Shown one piece after another: positions 52,385 to 61,583 of a DNA stretch of 64,000 bases. This stretch comes from Bacteroidota bacterium (GTDB taxonomy: Bacteria > Bacteroidota > Bacteroidia > Flavobacteriales > Flavobacteriaceae). The stretch spans positions 186,001 to 250,000 of the forward strand of contig JAFDZC010000018.1 in assembly GCA_018267095.1 (NCBI GenBank). Direction: 5' to 3'. Every line of letters starts with the position of its first letter. The stretch's first letter is position 1. The notes under the pieces are model-generated. The model saw only the letters and a list, made by a program, of their open reading frames with translations, was not told the origin of the DNA and ran no database searches. The translations under genes were made by a program, and so were the position numbers.

Positions 52385-53958
52385 AAAAAAGGCGCGTCAT
52401 AGTTCCGTTGCTTTTGGCAGTCGCTCTAGCGCTGGGCTTTTTGTTGGGCGGTTATTTTAACTTTCCGGCGCAGCACAAACGCTGGCTCACCAACAATCCG
52501 AAAAATAAACTCAATCGATTGTTAGAATTAATCGATACCGAATATGTCGATTCGGTCAATACTGATTCTATAGTAGATTTAACCGTCAACAACATCTTGG
52601 CTCAGCTCGATCCGCATTCGGTGTATATGTCGCCGAGTGTGCAAGCCGAAGAAGCTCAGAGCATGAAAGGTGATTTTGTCGGGGTCGGGATAAATTTCTT
52701 TTTGTATAAAGATACAGTTGCTGTAGTAAAATCGCTTGAAAACGGACCTTCAGCCAAGGCCGGAATTTTGCCCGGTGATCGAATTTTGTATGCCGGAAAA
52801 ACGCGTTTATATGGTCGAAAGCTCGATTCGGATTATTTGTTTTCTGAGTTTAGAGGCGAAGAAGGCTCGCCGCTGGAGCTCACGGTTTACCGAAAAAGTA
52901 TCCGTAAAAAATTCAAGGTTCATTTAAAGCGAGCCGTGGTGCCAATTAAAAGTGTTGATGCGGCATTGATGCTAACGCCGACGGTTGGTTATTTAAAAAT
53001 CAATCGTTTTGCCGAGACCACTTATGCTGAGTTTCAAGAAGGCATGACCCGATTGCGCAATGCAGGCATGAAAACTTTTTTGATTGATTTGCGCGACAAC
53101 AGTGGCGGTTATATGGAAATGGCCGTGAAAATTGCCGATGAATTGTTGCCAAACAAAAAACTCATCGTTTTTACCAAAGACAAAAAAGGCAAAATAGAAA
53201 AAGCTTATGCCACGGATCGAGGTGATTTTGAAGAAGGAAAAGTCTGTGTGCTTATCAATGAAAACAGTGCATCGGCCAGCGAAATTTTGGCCGGAGCCAT
53301 TCAAGACAATGATCGCGGAATCATTATCGGGCGCAGATCTTTCGGAAAAGGATTGGTTCAAAAAGAAACCAGCTTTGACGATGGGTCAGCGGTGCGTTTA
53401 ACCATTGCGCGCTATTATACACCTACCGGAAGATCGATTCAAAAACCATACAAAAAAGGAGACGAAGCCGATTATGAAAACGAGTTCAACCATCGTTTTG
53501 AAAACGGAGAGTTATATGATAAAGACAGTATCAAAGTAGCCGATTCGCTCAAGTTTAAAACCAAAAAAGGCAAAATTGTCTATGGCGGCGGTGGCATTGT
53601 GCCCGATGTTTTTGTTCCGCTTGAAGGTAAAAAAGGCGAAGAAAGCATTCCGTACATCATGCAAGAATCCGGCATTGTTTCAAATTTTGTTTTTGAACAG
53701 CTAGATGAAAACCGCGGCGAGTTCTCTAAAATGGGATATCAAAAAGCGGTTGATTATTTGAGCAAAACCGATGAATATCTCAACCGATTCCAACGGCATT
53801 TAGACCAAATGGGGCTTCATGTTCGCTTGACGCAAAACAAATCACTGGTCAAAAAATACCTTACCGCTGAATTTGCCCAACAACTTTTCGGAGATCAAAA
53901 ATATTATGAAATCGCGCTCAAAAACGATCCGGTGATTGAGGCAGCGCTCAAACAATAA
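52381..53958 (+). CDS. S41 family C-terminal processing peptidase
   Basis: 525 residues. One N-terminal membrane anchor (VIVPLLLAVALALGFLLGGYF) is followed by a helical domain (LLELIDTEYVDSVNTDSIVDLTVNNILAQLDPHSVYMSP). A PDZ domain comes next (about residues 90-180, GVGINF, AKAGILPGDRIL). The S41 catalytic core carries Ser in NENSASASEILAGAIQDN and Lys in GRRSFGKGLVQKE. Periplasmic Ser/Lys protease of the CtpA/Prc type. Last gene of the coupled operon; its stop abuts the convergent flavoprotein gene with no spacer. Confidence 0.93.
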   Translation: MKKRRVIVPLLLAVALALGFLLGGYFNFPAQHKRWLTNNPKNKLNRLLELIDTEYVDSVNTDSIVDLTVNNILAQLDPHSVYMSPSVQAEEAQSMKGDFVGVGINFFLYKDTVAVVKSLENGPSAKAGILPGDRILYAGKTRLYGRKLDSDYLFSEFRGEEGSPLELTVYRKSIRKKFKVHLKRAVVPIKSVDAALMLTPTVGYLKINRFAETTYAEFQEGMTRLRNAGMKTFLIDLRDNSGGYMEMAVKIADELLPNKKLIVFTKDKKGKIEKAYATDRGDFEEGKVCVLINENSASASEILAGAIQDNDRGIIIGRRSFGKGLVQKETSFDDGSAVRLTIARYYTPTGRSIQKPYKKGDEADYENEFNHRFENGELYDKDSIKVADSLKFKTKKGKIVYGGGGIVPDVFVPLEGKKGEESIPYIMQESGIVSNFVFEQLDENRGEFSKMGYQKAVDYLSKTDEYLNRFQRHLDQMGLHVRLTQNKSLVKKYLTAEFAQQLFGDQKYYEIALKNDPVIEAALKQ

Positions 53959-54564
53959 TCAACGTTTATCGTGGCTTTGTGCATCGATGCCGTTGTTCCA
54001 GAGCGTTAGAACATCGGTGGCAACTGCGGCACCACTTCCGGCGGCAATAGCCAATTGACTGCGCCAGCCTGCGAGCGTTCCGGCTACATAAATTCCATCG
54101 GCCACTAAATGATCTTGGTTGCGCAAGTAAATACGTTGTTTTTCGGCGACAGCTTTTGGGTGCGGTGCTACATAAGGCATCAATCCATCGATGTCAAAAG
54201 TGTTAGAATAGCCAATGGCTAACACTAGAGCGCGACAAGTGTAGGTGTTTTTGTTGGTATGTACCGTAAAATGAGGTGCGGTTCCTTCAATTTTGAATAC
54301 TTTTTCGCCTTCGATTTGATCAATGTGTGGATATAATTGTGTTAAATGTTCCAGCGATGAAGCGAGTAAATCAGCACCAAGTGTTCCGGCCGGAATTCCG
54401 TAGGCATTGTTGAACAAGGCTTCTTGTAGAGATGAAGTTTTTTGATGAGCGATTATTGCTATTTTCTTGTCGGTGACAAAAGATTTTTTGTGGGCTGAAC
54501 CCAAAACCAGTGCACAAGACACACCGGCAACTCCGCCGCCAACAATCAGAATATCGTAGACCAT
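53959..54564 (-). CDS. Short FAD-dependent oxidoreductase (thioredoxin-reductase-like)
   Basis: 201 residues, with the FAD site VYDILIVGGGVAGVSCALVLGSA and YTCRALVLAIGYSNTFDIDGL, then DGIYVAGTLAGWRSQLAIAAGSGAAVATDVL. It looks like a TrxB-type FAD domain without the NADPH domain and without a CxxC redox pair, so the electron donor and role are unclear. Short, single-domain versions of this type exist in Bacteroidetes. The start follows immediately on the stop of the 67-residue membrane protein, so they are cotranscribed. Confidence 0.8.
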   Translation of the reverse strand: MVYDILIVGGGVAGVSCALVLGSAHKKSFVTDKKIAIIAHQKTSSLQEALFNNAYGIPAGTLGADLLASSLEHLTQLYPHIDQIEGEKVFKIEGTAPHFTVHTNKNTYTCRALVLAIGYSNTFDIDGLMPYVAPHPKAVAEKQRIYLRNQDHLVADGIYVAGTLAGWRSQLAIAAGSGAAVATDVLTLWNNGIDAQSHDKR

Positions 54565-54768
54565 TTACAAGCGACCTTTGGTTTTTTCGGCAATTATTTT
54601 TGAAATCTTGAAAATAGCCAAGACACATACAGCACAAAACGAAGCCACTACGCCGATTAAGGCCACCATGCTTTTTTCGCCGAATAAATTACTGAAATCG
54701 AGTAAAGTAATATTGAAGATAACCAGCGCCAGCGCAATGACCAGCAAAATATTGGTAAAGATTTTCAT
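54565..54768 (-). CDS. Small two-helix membrane protein
   Basis: 67 residues: MKIFTNILLVIALALVIFNITLLDF, then MVALIGVVASFCAVCVLAIFKISKIIAEK. Two membrane helices with a basic C-terminal end. No family recognised. The stop TAA is directly followed by the ATG of the flavoprotein gene, which supports it being a real gene in an operon. Confidence 0.7.
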   Translation of the reverse strand: MKIFTNILLVIALALVIFNITLLDFSNLFGEKSMVALIGVVASFCAVCVLAIFKISKIIAEKTKGRL

Positions 54769-54809
54769 ATTCGCAGTAAAAATTTGAGCAAATGTAACTA
54801 AAAATGGCC

Positions 54810-55385
54810 TTACAGAAATAAGCCTTTAACATTCGAGGCAAATAATTTAACGGCAATAGCCAAAAGCACTACGCCAAAGGTTTTACGCACCACTCCGAGT
54901 CCGGTTTTACCAAGCATTTTTTCAATTTTTGCCGAAGATTTCAAAACGATGTAAACCAATAAAATGTTGAGCAAAATGGCGATGATGATGTTTTCGATAT
55001 AGAATTGTGAACGCAACGAAAGCAGGGTTGTCATGGTTCCAGCACCGGCAATGAGTGGAAAAGCCAACGGAACAATCGAGGCCGAACTGGCTTCGGTGTC
55101 GCGGTAAATGCGAATCCCTAAAATCATTTCAAGGGCGATAAAAAACAACACAAACGAGCCAGCCACTGCAAATGAATGCACGTCGATTCCGATGAGTGAG
55201 AGGAATCCTTCGCCTACAAATAAAAAAGTAATCATGATGAGCGCGGCAGCCAATGTGGCTTTTTCAGATTCAATATGGCCGTGTTTGGCACGTAAATCCA
55301 CGATTATCGGAATGGTTCCGACAATATCAATCACGGCAAAAAGCACCATGCCGACCGTAGCAATTTCTTTTAAATCAAAGTTCAT
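54810..55385 (-). CDS. MarC family integral membrane protein
   Basis: 191 residues from MNFDLKEIATVGMVLFAVIDIVGTIPIIVDLR, with about six membrane helices. ASIVPLAFPLIAGAGTMTTLLSL is the MarC (UPF0056) signature. The function of MarC proteins is unsettled. The start at 55385 was chosen because it follows a TAATTTTG box by 17 bases and gives the usual N-terminus. Confidence 0.9.
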   Translation of the reverse strand: MNFDLKEIATVGMVLFAVIDIVGTIPIIVDLRAKHGHIESEKATLAAALIMITFLFVGEGFLSLIGIDVHSFAVAGSFVLFFIALEMILGIRIYRDTEASSASIVPLAFPLIAGAGTMTTLLSLRSQFYIENIIIAILLNILLVYIVLKSSAKIEKMLGKTGLGVVRKTFGVVLLAIAVKLFASNVKGLFL

Positions 55386-55402
55386 AGGATTGAATTTGGG
55401 CG

Positions 55403-55437
55403 CAAAATTATTCATTATCACATGGTTAAAAGCCAAA
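55403..55437 (-). promoter_or_regulatory. Promoter of marC-like gene
   Basis: Minus-strand TAATTTTG at 55403-55410, and TTTG at 55434-55437 with a 23-base spacer, the upper end of the usual range. Confidence 0.5.
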
Positions 55438-55495
55438 ACGAAGTTAATTTTGAAAATACCAAGCCGGATTCTCACCAAAGTTGACCTGACTTCTT

Positions 55496-55503
55496 TAAAT
55501 TTG
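55496..55503 (+). promoter_or_regulatory. -7 box of DUF3109 gene
   Basis: TAAATTTG ends four bases before the ATG at 55508, predicting a leaderless mRNA. A TTG at 55481-55483 lies only 12 bases upstream of the box. Confidence 0.55.
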
Positions 55504-55507
55504 CCGC

Positions 55508-56089
55508 ATGTTTCAACTAGGTAAAACCATCGTTTCTGAAGATATCCTTGAAAAAGAATTCGTCTGCAACCTCAGTGCTTGTAAAGGCGCTTGTTGTGTT
55601 GATGGCGATGCGGGCGCACCACTTTCAAAAGAAGAAACCAAAATCTTAGAAGAAATTTTTCCGCAAGTAAAACCCTTTTTGCGACCTGAAGGCATTGCAG
55701 CTATTGAAGCCCAAGGCACTTGGCGCGTGGGAACCGATCAAGATCTTGAAACGCCGCTCATTGACGAAAAAGATTGCGCCTATGTTATTTTTGACGGACA
55801 AACGGCTTTGTGTGGTATAGAACAAGCTTATAATCAAGGAAAAGTCAACTGGAAGAAACCGGTTTCGTGTCATTTATACCCGATTCGCATCAAAGATTTT
55901 ACGGAATTTGCCGCGGTAAATTATGACAAATGGGACATCTGTGATGACGCTTGCAGTTTAGGAAAAGAGCTTCAAGTTCCGGTGTATAAATTTGTCAAAG
56001 AAGCGCTCATCAGACGCTTTGGTGAAGATTGGTATGCCGAACTCGAAACAGTGGCTTTGCAGTATCAAAAAAGTCCGCGCAAACGATAA
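55508..56089 (+). CDS. DUF3109 family Cys-rich protein
   Basis: 193 residues. Cys pattern in FVCNLSACKGACCVDGDAGAPLS near residues 19-35, DCAYVIFDG, ALCGIE, and PVSCHLYPIRI, then WDICDDACSLG. This resembles the YkgJ/DUF3109 group of putative zinc/iron-chelating proteins. Cytoplasmic, function unknown. The start is fixed by the promoter four bases upstream. Confidence 0.9.
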   Translation: MFQLGKTIVSEDILEKEFVCNLSACKGACCVDGDAGAPLSKEETKILEEIFPQVKPFLRPEGIAAIEAQGTWRVGTDQDLETPLIDEKDCAYVIFDGQTALCGIEQAYNQGKVNWKKPVSCHLYPIRIKDFTEFAAVNYDKWDICDDACSLGKELQVPVYKFVKEALIRRFGEDWYAELETVALQYQKSPRKR

Positions 56090-56304
56090 AAAAATCTCTC
56101 TCATTATTTGGGTCAAAACCCGCATGTTTCAAGTGTTTTTCAGAGCTTTTCGGGCTCTTTTTTTACAGATCATAAAAACATTAAGTGGTTGTAAAACAGG
56201 TTTTTAAAAATAAAACTTTGTTTTGGCTTATTTTAAAGCTTTGTTAAAAAATACAGCCGATTGTGAATAAGTTTGGCTTTCAAAATCGATGACAAATGGT
56301 CAAC

Positions 56305-56338
56305 TTTGTACAGGTTAAAATCAAGCGATGATTTTGAC
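56305..56338 (+). promoter_or_regulatory. Candidate nrdB promoter with overlapping palindrome
   Basis: TTTG at 56305-56308 and TGATTTTG at 56329-56336 (one mismatch from TAnnTTTG) are 20 bases apart. A 10-bp inverted repeat (56314-56338, arms around AAAATCA and TGATTTT, loop AGCGA) covers the -7 region, as an operator would. The rest of 56090-56365 shows no gene. No canonical pair of NrdR boxes was recognised. Confidence 0.45.
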
Positions 56339-56365
56339 TGATTTCTACACAAAAAACACACAAAA

Positions 56366-57343
56366 ATGTCCGCAATAGAACCGATTCTACAAGAGAACAA
56401 AAACCGCTTTGTGATTTTCCCGATCAAGCATCACGATATTTGGGAATGGTACAAAAAAATGGAAGCCAGTTTTTGGACGGCTGAAGAAATTGACCTACAA
56501 CAAGATTTAACCGATTGGAACAACACGCTCAACGCCGATGAAAAATATTTCATCAAACACATTTTGGCGTTTTTTGCCGCTTCAGACGGAATTGTCAACG
56601 AGAATTTGGCTGAAAATTTTGTCAATGAAGTGCAATATCCTGAAGCGAAATTTTTCTACGGATTTCAAATCATGATGGAAAACATCCACAGCGAAACCTA
56701 TTCGCTTTTGATTGATACCTACGTAAAAGACGAAACCGAAAAAGACCAGTTGTTTCATGCGATTGAAGTGTTTCCGGCTATTAAAAGAAAGGCCGATTGG
56801 GCTTTGCGCTGGATCAAATCAGATTCATTTGCCGAGCGTTTGATTGCTTTTGCGGCGGTTGAAGGAATTTTCTTCTCGGGAGCATTTTGCTCGATTTTCT
56901 GGCTCAAAAAACGCGGATTGATGCCAGGCTTGACCTTTTCAAACGAGCTGATTTCGCGTGATGAAGGCGTGCATTGTGACTTTGCCGTGCATTTGCATAA
57001 TCATCATTTGGTGCACAAAGTGTCTAAATCGCGCATTCGTGAAATCATTGTAGATGCACTCAATATTGAGCGCGAATTCATTACCGAGTCGTTGCCGGTA
57101 AGTTTGATAGGTATGAATTCTACTTTGATGATTCAATACTTAGAATTTGTAGCCGACCGCTTGTTGGTAGAGTTGGGTTGTGCGCGTGAGTTCAACGTAA
57201 GTAATCCGTTTGACTTCATGGACATGATTTCGTTGCAAGGAAAAACCAATTTCTTTGAAAAACGCGTAGGCGAATACCAAAAAGCCGGCGTAATGAACAA
57301 CGATACCGAAGCCCAAAAAATTTCTTTCGACGCCGATTTCTAA
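56366..57343 (+). CDS. nrdB: Ribonucleotide reductase class Ia beta subunit
   Basis: 325 residues. Di-iron ligands and the radical Tyr are conserved: [25 protein letters not shown] (Tyr in the E. coli Y122 position), [12 protein letters not shown] and [14 protein letters not shown]. It supplies the tyrosyl radical to NrdA for making dNTPs. About 200 bases separate it from nrdA, holding a palindromic repeat. Confidence 0.95.
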   Translation: MSAIEPILQENKNRFVIFPIKHHDIWEWYKKMEASFWTAEEIDLQQDLTDWNNTLNADEKYFIKHILAFFAASDGIVNENLAENFVNEVQYPEAKFFYGFQIMMENIHSETYSLLIDTYVKDETEKDQLFHAIEVFPAIKRKADWALRWIKSDSFAERLIAFAAVEGIFFSGAFCSIFWLKKRGLMPGLTFSNELISRDEGVHCDFAVHLHNHHLVHKVSKSRIREIIVDALNIEREFITESLPVSLIGMNSTLMIQYLEFVADRLLVELGCAREFNVSNPFDFMDMISLQGKTNFFEKRVGEYQKAGVMNNDTEAQKISFDADF

Positions 57344-57401
57344 AAAATATTTCTTTATACGCCACTTTGATTTTTACACGCCATAATGCCTAAACCAGAA
57401 A

Positions 57402-57472
57402 GCCCTAGCCCCGATAGAGGCGGCATCCTTTTGTGCGGTTGTTCAGCACAAAAGATAAAGCCGAGAGCGGGA
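57402..57472. repeat. Dispersed palindromic repeat, CTTTTGTGCC type (copy C, inverted)
   Basis: In reverse orientation relative to the other copies: CCCTAGCCCCGATAGAGGCGGCATC precedes CTTTTGTGC (57428-57436), which pairs with GCACAAAAG (57446-57454), then ATAAAGCCGAGAGCGGG. It lies between nrdB and nrdA, within what is probably one transcription unit. No other feature is seen in 57344-57547. Confidence 0.8.
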
Positions 57473-57547
57473 AAGAGCTTCTAAAAATCCATAACAATTA
57501 TCCGAGAGCAGTGAAGGGATTCGCTGTTGTCACAAAAACAAAACATT

Positions 57548-59962
57548 ATGTATGTAGTAAAAAGAGACGGACACAAAGAACCCGTCATGTTTGACAAAAT
57601 TACCGACAGAATTAAAAAACTCTGTTATGGGCTCAACGATTTGGTTGATGCCGTTAAAGTAGCCATGCGCGTCATCGAGGGATTGTACGACGGAGTGACT
57701 ACTTCTGAACTAGACAATTTGGCTGCAGAAACCGCCGCGTCTATGACCATCACGCACCCCGATTATGCTTTGCTGGCGGCGCGTATTGCGATTTCTAACC
57801 TTCATAAAAACACTAAAAAATCGTTCTCGGAAACCATGACTGATATGTATCAGTATGTGAATCCGAGAACCGGAAAATCTTCGCCGCTGATTTCGGACGA
57901 AGTATACGAAGTGATTCAAAAAAATGCTGAGTTTTTAGATTCACACGTCATTTATAACCGCGATTTTAACTACGATTACTTTGGGTTTAAAACCTTAGAG
58001 CGTTCGTATTTGCTCAAAATCAACGGAAAAATCGTCGAGCGTCCGCAGCATATGCTCATGCGCGTTTCGGTGGGGATTCACCTAGATGACCTTGAGTCAG
58101 TGATTGAAACCTACGAGCTCATGTCGAAGAAATTCTTCACCCATGCCACACCGACTTTATTCAATGCCGGAACACCAAAACCGCAAATGTCGTCTTGTTT
58201 CTTGCTCACGATGCGCGATGACAGTATTGACGGTATTTACGACACACTCAAACAAACCGCTAAAATCTCGCAATCAGCTGGTGGAATCGGACTTTCTATC
58301 CACAATGTGCGCGCTACAGGATCATACATTCGCGGCACCAATGGAACTTCGAACGGAATTGTTCCGATGTTGCGCGTGTTCAATGACACGGCTCGTTATG
58401 TAGACCAAGGTGGCGGAAAACGCAAAGGAAGCTTTGCCATTTATTTAGAGCCTTGGCATGCCGATATTTTTGAATTCCTCGATTTGAAAAAGAACCACGG
58501 AAAAGAAGAAATGCGTGCGCGTGATTTGTTCTTTGCGATGTGGACTTCTGATTTATTCATGAAGCGCGTAGAAGAAGACGGCAAATGGACGCTGATGTGT
58601 CCGAACGAATGTCCGGGCTTGTACGATACTTATGGGGAAGAGTTTGAAGCTTTGTACACTTCATATGAAGAACAAGGCAAAGGCCGCAAGACCATTAAAG
58701 CGCGTGATTTATGGGAGAAAATCCTTGAATCGCAAATCGAGACCGGAACGCCGTATATGTTGTACAAAGATGCTGCGAACCGCAAATCAAACCAGAAAAA
58801 TCTCGGGGTGATTCGTTCGTCGAATTTGTGCACTGAAATCATGGAATATACTTCAGACGATGAAATTGCCGTGTGTAACTTGGCTTCTTTGTCACTTCCG
58901 ATGTTTGTTGAGAACGGAGCGTTCAACCACGAGTTGTTGTATACCGTAACCAAACGCGTGACGCGCAACCTCAATAAAGTAATTGACCGCAATTATTATC
59001 CGGTCAAAGAAGCCGAAAATTCCAATATGCGCCACCGTCCGGTAGGATTGGGCGTGCAAGGTTTGGCCGATGCGTTCATCATGTTACGCATGCCATTTAC
59101 CAGCGATGAAGCCAAAAAACTCAACCAAGAAATTTTTGAAACGCTTTATTTTGCTGCCGTAACTGCCTCGATGGAAATGGCCAAAGAAGAAGGACCGTAT
59201 TCAAGTTTTGCCGGATCGCCGATGTCGCAAGGCGAATTCCAATACAACCTTTGGGGCTTGAAAGACGAAGATTTATCAGGTCGTTGGGATTGGGCTTCAC
59301 TCAGAAAAGAAGTCGTACAATACGGAGTGCGCAACTCGTTATTGGTAGCTCCGATGCCAACTGCTTCAACCTCGCAAATTTTGGGCAACAACGAAGCTTT
59401 TGAGCCGTATACATCCAACTTGTATACCCGCCGAGTACTTTCGGGTGAGTTTATTGTCGTGAACAAACACTTGCTTGAAGATTTAGTCAAACGCGGTTTG
59501 TGGAACGAAGACATCAAGCAAGAAATCATGCGCCATAACGGATCGATTCAGAACATCGATTCGATTCCGCAAGATCTCAAAGAATTGTACAAAACCGTTT
59601 GGGAAATGTCGATGAAAGACATCATTGATATGTCGCGTCACCGCGGTTATTTCATTGATCAATCGCAATCGCTCAACTTGTTTATGCAAGATGCAAATTA
59701 TGCCAAACTCACTTCGATGCATTTTTATGCTTGGAAGTCCGGACTCAAAACCGGTATGTATTACCTCAGAACCAAATCAGCGGTAGACGCCATCAAGTTT
59801 ACCCTGAAAAACGATAAAAAAGCCGAACCGACTCAAGAAGCCGTTGCCGTTGAGGTAGCCGAGCCGAATGAAACCGGAGAAATGTCGGCAGAAGACTTTG
59901 CAGCCATGATCGAACGTGCCCGCAATGCCGGACCGGACGATTGTGAGATGTGTGGATCGTAA
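57548..59962 (+). CDS. nrdA: Ribonucleotide reductase class Ia alpha subunit
   Basis: 804 residues from [25 protein letters not shown]. The N-terminal ~90 residues are an ATP-cone, the dATP-sensing activity switch. The catalytic barrel has [68 protein letters not shown] and [28 protein letters not shown]. The C-terminal CEMC pair is the redox shuttle. The ATG at 57548 is preferred to an in-frame TTG at 57527. A terminator follows. Confidence 0.97.
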   Translation: MYVVKRDGHKEPVMFDKITDRIKKLCYGLNDLVDAVKVAMRVIEGLYDGVTTSELDNLAAETAASMTITHPDYALLAARIAISNLHKNTKKSFSETMTDMYQYVNPRTGKSSPLISDEVYEVIQKNAEFLDSHVIYNRDFNYDYFGFKTLERSYLLKINGKIVERPQHMLMRVSVGIHLDDLESVIETYELMSKKFFTHATPTLFNAGTPKPQMSSCFLLTMRDDSIDGIYDTLKQTAKISQSAGGIGLSIHNVRATGSYIRGTNGTSNGIVPMLRVFNDTARYVDQGGGKRKGSFAIYLEPWHADIFEFLDLKKNHGKEEMRARDLFFAMWTSDLFMKRVEEDGKWTLMCPNECPGLYDTYGEEFEALYTSYEEQGKGRKTIKARDLWEKILESQIETGTPYMLYKDAANRKSNQKNLGVIRSSNLCTEIMEYTSDDEIAVCNLASLSLPMFVENGAFNHELLYTVTKRVTRNLNKVIDRNYYPVKEAENSNMRHRPVGLGVQGLADAFIMLRMPFTSDEAKKLNQEIFETLYFAAVTASMEMAKEEGPYSSFAGSPMSQGEFQYNLWGLKDEDLSGRWDWASLRKEVVQYGVRNSLLVAPMPTASTSQILGNNEAFEPYTSNLYTRRVLSGEFIVVNKHLLEDLVKRGLWNEDIKQEIMRHNGSIQNIDSIPQDLKELYKTVWEMSMKDIIDMSRHRGYFIDQSQSLNLFMQDANYAKLTSMHFYAWKSGLKTGMYYLRTKSAVDAIKFTLKNDKKAEPTQEAVAVEVAEPNETGEMSAEDFAAMIERARNAGPDDCEMCGS

Positions 59963-59986
59963 TTATTGAGACATTTACATTCCATT

Positions 59987-60021
59987 AAACAGCTATCTAT
60001 TGCAGGTAGCTGTTTTGTTTT
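59987..60021 (+). terminator. Terminator of nrdBA
   Basis: AAACAGCTA (59987-59995) pairs perfectly with TAGCTGTTT (60007-60015), followed by TGTTTTT. Confidence 0.82.
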
Positions 60022-60030
60022 TAGTAGCTA

Positions 60031-60103
60031 ATCCTGCTATTCGCTTTATCTTTTGTGCCGAACTCCGGCACAAAAGGATGCCGCTACTATCAGGGCTAGG
60101 GCT
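60031..60103. repeat. Dispersed palindromic repeat, CTTTTGTGCC type (copy D, best compact copy)
   Basis: CTTTTGTGCCG (60050-60060) pairs perfectly with CGGCACAAAAG (60066-60076), an 11-bp stem with a 5-base loop. Left flank CCTGCTATTCGCTTTAT, right flank GATGCCGCTACTATCAGGGCTAGGG. It follows the nrdBA terminator and precedes dgt. The outer arms, ATTCGCTTTATCTT (60039-60052) and AAGGATGCCGCT (60074-60085), are shared with the element at 1282-1379. Confidence 0.85.
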
Positions 60104-60163
60104 CTTGGTTGACGATTTGCATAACGTTCATAAAGAATTACTTTTACAACATATTTTACATCC

Positions 60164-61504
60164 ATGAACTGGGAACAACTCTTATCACTCAAACGTCAAG
60201 GCGATACCGCCAAACGCTTGCGCAAAGAACAAGACGATACACGTTTGGGCTTTGAAGTCGACTATGACCGCATTATTTTTTCGGCGGCCTTTAGAAGTTT
60301 GCAAGACAAAACACAAGTCATTCCGCTGTCTAAAACTGATTTTGTACACACACGCCTCACGCACAGCTTAGAAGTCTCGGTGGTAGGCCGTTCACTCGGT
60401 CGTTTGGTCGGCAAAAAAATCATCGAAAAATATCCGTATTTGCAAGAAGTACACGGTTTTCACATGAATGATTTCGGAGCCATTGTTGCGGCTGCTTCGC
60501 TCGCGCATGACATCGGAAATCCCCCGTTTGGGCATTCGGGCGAAAAAGCCATTGGTGAATATTTTTCAATTGGACCCGGGCTTCAATTCAAAGAACAATT
60601 AACCGCCAAACAATGGCAAGATTTGATTGATTTTGAAGGCAACGCCAACGGTTTTTCGGTACTCACGGCCAATCGCCCAGGCATTGAGGGCGGACTGAGA
60701 ATTTCGTATGCCACGTTGGGCGCTTTTATGAAATATCCCAAAGAAAGTTTGCCTAAAAAACCCACCAAAAATATCTCTGATAAGAAGTATGGTTTTTTTC
60801 AGGCCGACAAAGAATTCTTTCAAGAAGTGGCTGCTGATTTGGGTTTAATTCGGAATAAATCAGCTGAAGACATTGGTTTTGAACGTCATCCGCTGGCCTA
60901 TTTAGTCGAGGCCGCGGACGATATTTGCTACACGATTATTGACTTTGAAGATGGTATTAACTTGGGTTTGGTTTCTGAAGATTACGCGCTGGAATACTTG
61001 ATTAAACTCGTTCAAGGAAACATCGATACCGATAAATATAAATCTTTAGAAACGCGTGAAGATCGTATTAGTTATTTGCGCGCGCTGGCCATCAACACGC
61101 TCATTAATGATGCAGTTCGGGTATTTTTAGAGAACGAAGAAGCCATTTTGCAAGGTAAATTCCCGTATGCGCTCACGGATAAAAGCAAGTATAAAGCACA
61201 GATGGATGACATCATTGCGCTCAGTGTTCAGAAGATTTATCGTAGCCGAGAAGTGATTGATAAAGAGCTTAAAGGCTATCAAATTATTCATACGTTACTT
61301 GATAAATTCATCACCGCTTATAACAATCGCGCTGAAGGAAAAACAACTCAATACGATAAGCTTTTGTTGCAGATTTTACCCGAAAAACACCTCATTGAAA
61401 AAGAGTCGTTGTATGACCGTTTGTTGCATATTTGTCACTTTATTTCCTTACTAACCGACGGCAATGCATTGCTTTATTATCAGAATATTACGGGGCTTAA
61501 ATGA
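60164..61504 (+). CDS. dgt: Deoxyguanosinetriphosphate triphosphohydrolase (dGTPase)
   Basis: 446 residues. HD-domain metal motif SLAHDIGNPPFGHSGEKAIGEY, preceded by TRLTHSLEVSVVGRSLG. EAADDICYTIIDFEDGINLGL carries the last metal Asp. It hydrolyses dGTP to deoxyguanosine and triphosphate, lowering dNTP pools. The position right after nrdBA puts dNTP synthesis and breakdown side by side, though a terminator separates them. Confidence 0.94.
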   Translation: MNWEQLLSLKRQGDTAKRLRKEQDDTRLGFEVDYDRIIFSAAFRSLQDKTQVIPLSKTDFVHTRLTHSLEVSVVGRSLGRLVGKKIIEKYPYLQEVHGFHMNDFGAIVAAASLAHDIGNPPFGHSGEKAIGEYFSIGPGLQFKEQLTAKQWQDLIDFEGNANGFSVLTANRPGIEGGLRISYATLGAFMKYPKESLPKKPTKNISDKKYGFFQADKEFFQEVAADLGLIRNKSAEDIGFERHPLAYLVEAADDICYTIIDFEDGINLGLVSEDYALEYLIKLVQGNIDTDKYKSLETREDRISYLRALAINTLINDAVRVFLENEEAILQGKFPYALTDKSKYKAQMDDIIALSVQKIYRSREVIDKELKGYQIIHTLLDKFITAYNNRAEGKTTQYDKLLLQILPEKHLIEKESLYDRLLHICHFISLLTDGNALLYYQNITGLK

Positions 61505-61530
61505 TAGATTGTTAATGTTTTAAATCGATG

Positions 61531-61562
61531 TTTGAAATAATCAAAAAAATAAGTTAAGTTTG
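61531..61562 (+). promoter_or_regulatory. Promoter of M36 protease gene
   Basis: TTTG at 61531-61534, a 20-base spacer, and TAAGTTTG at 61555-61562; the ATG is 21 bases downstream. Confidence 0.72.
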
Positions 61563-61583
61563 TTGCTCAAAAAATTTAAAACA

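Noticed and set aside
57527..57547. TTG start extending nrdA by seven codons
   Set aside because: The ATG at 57548 gives the canonical ATP-cone N-terminus; TTG starts are rare here.
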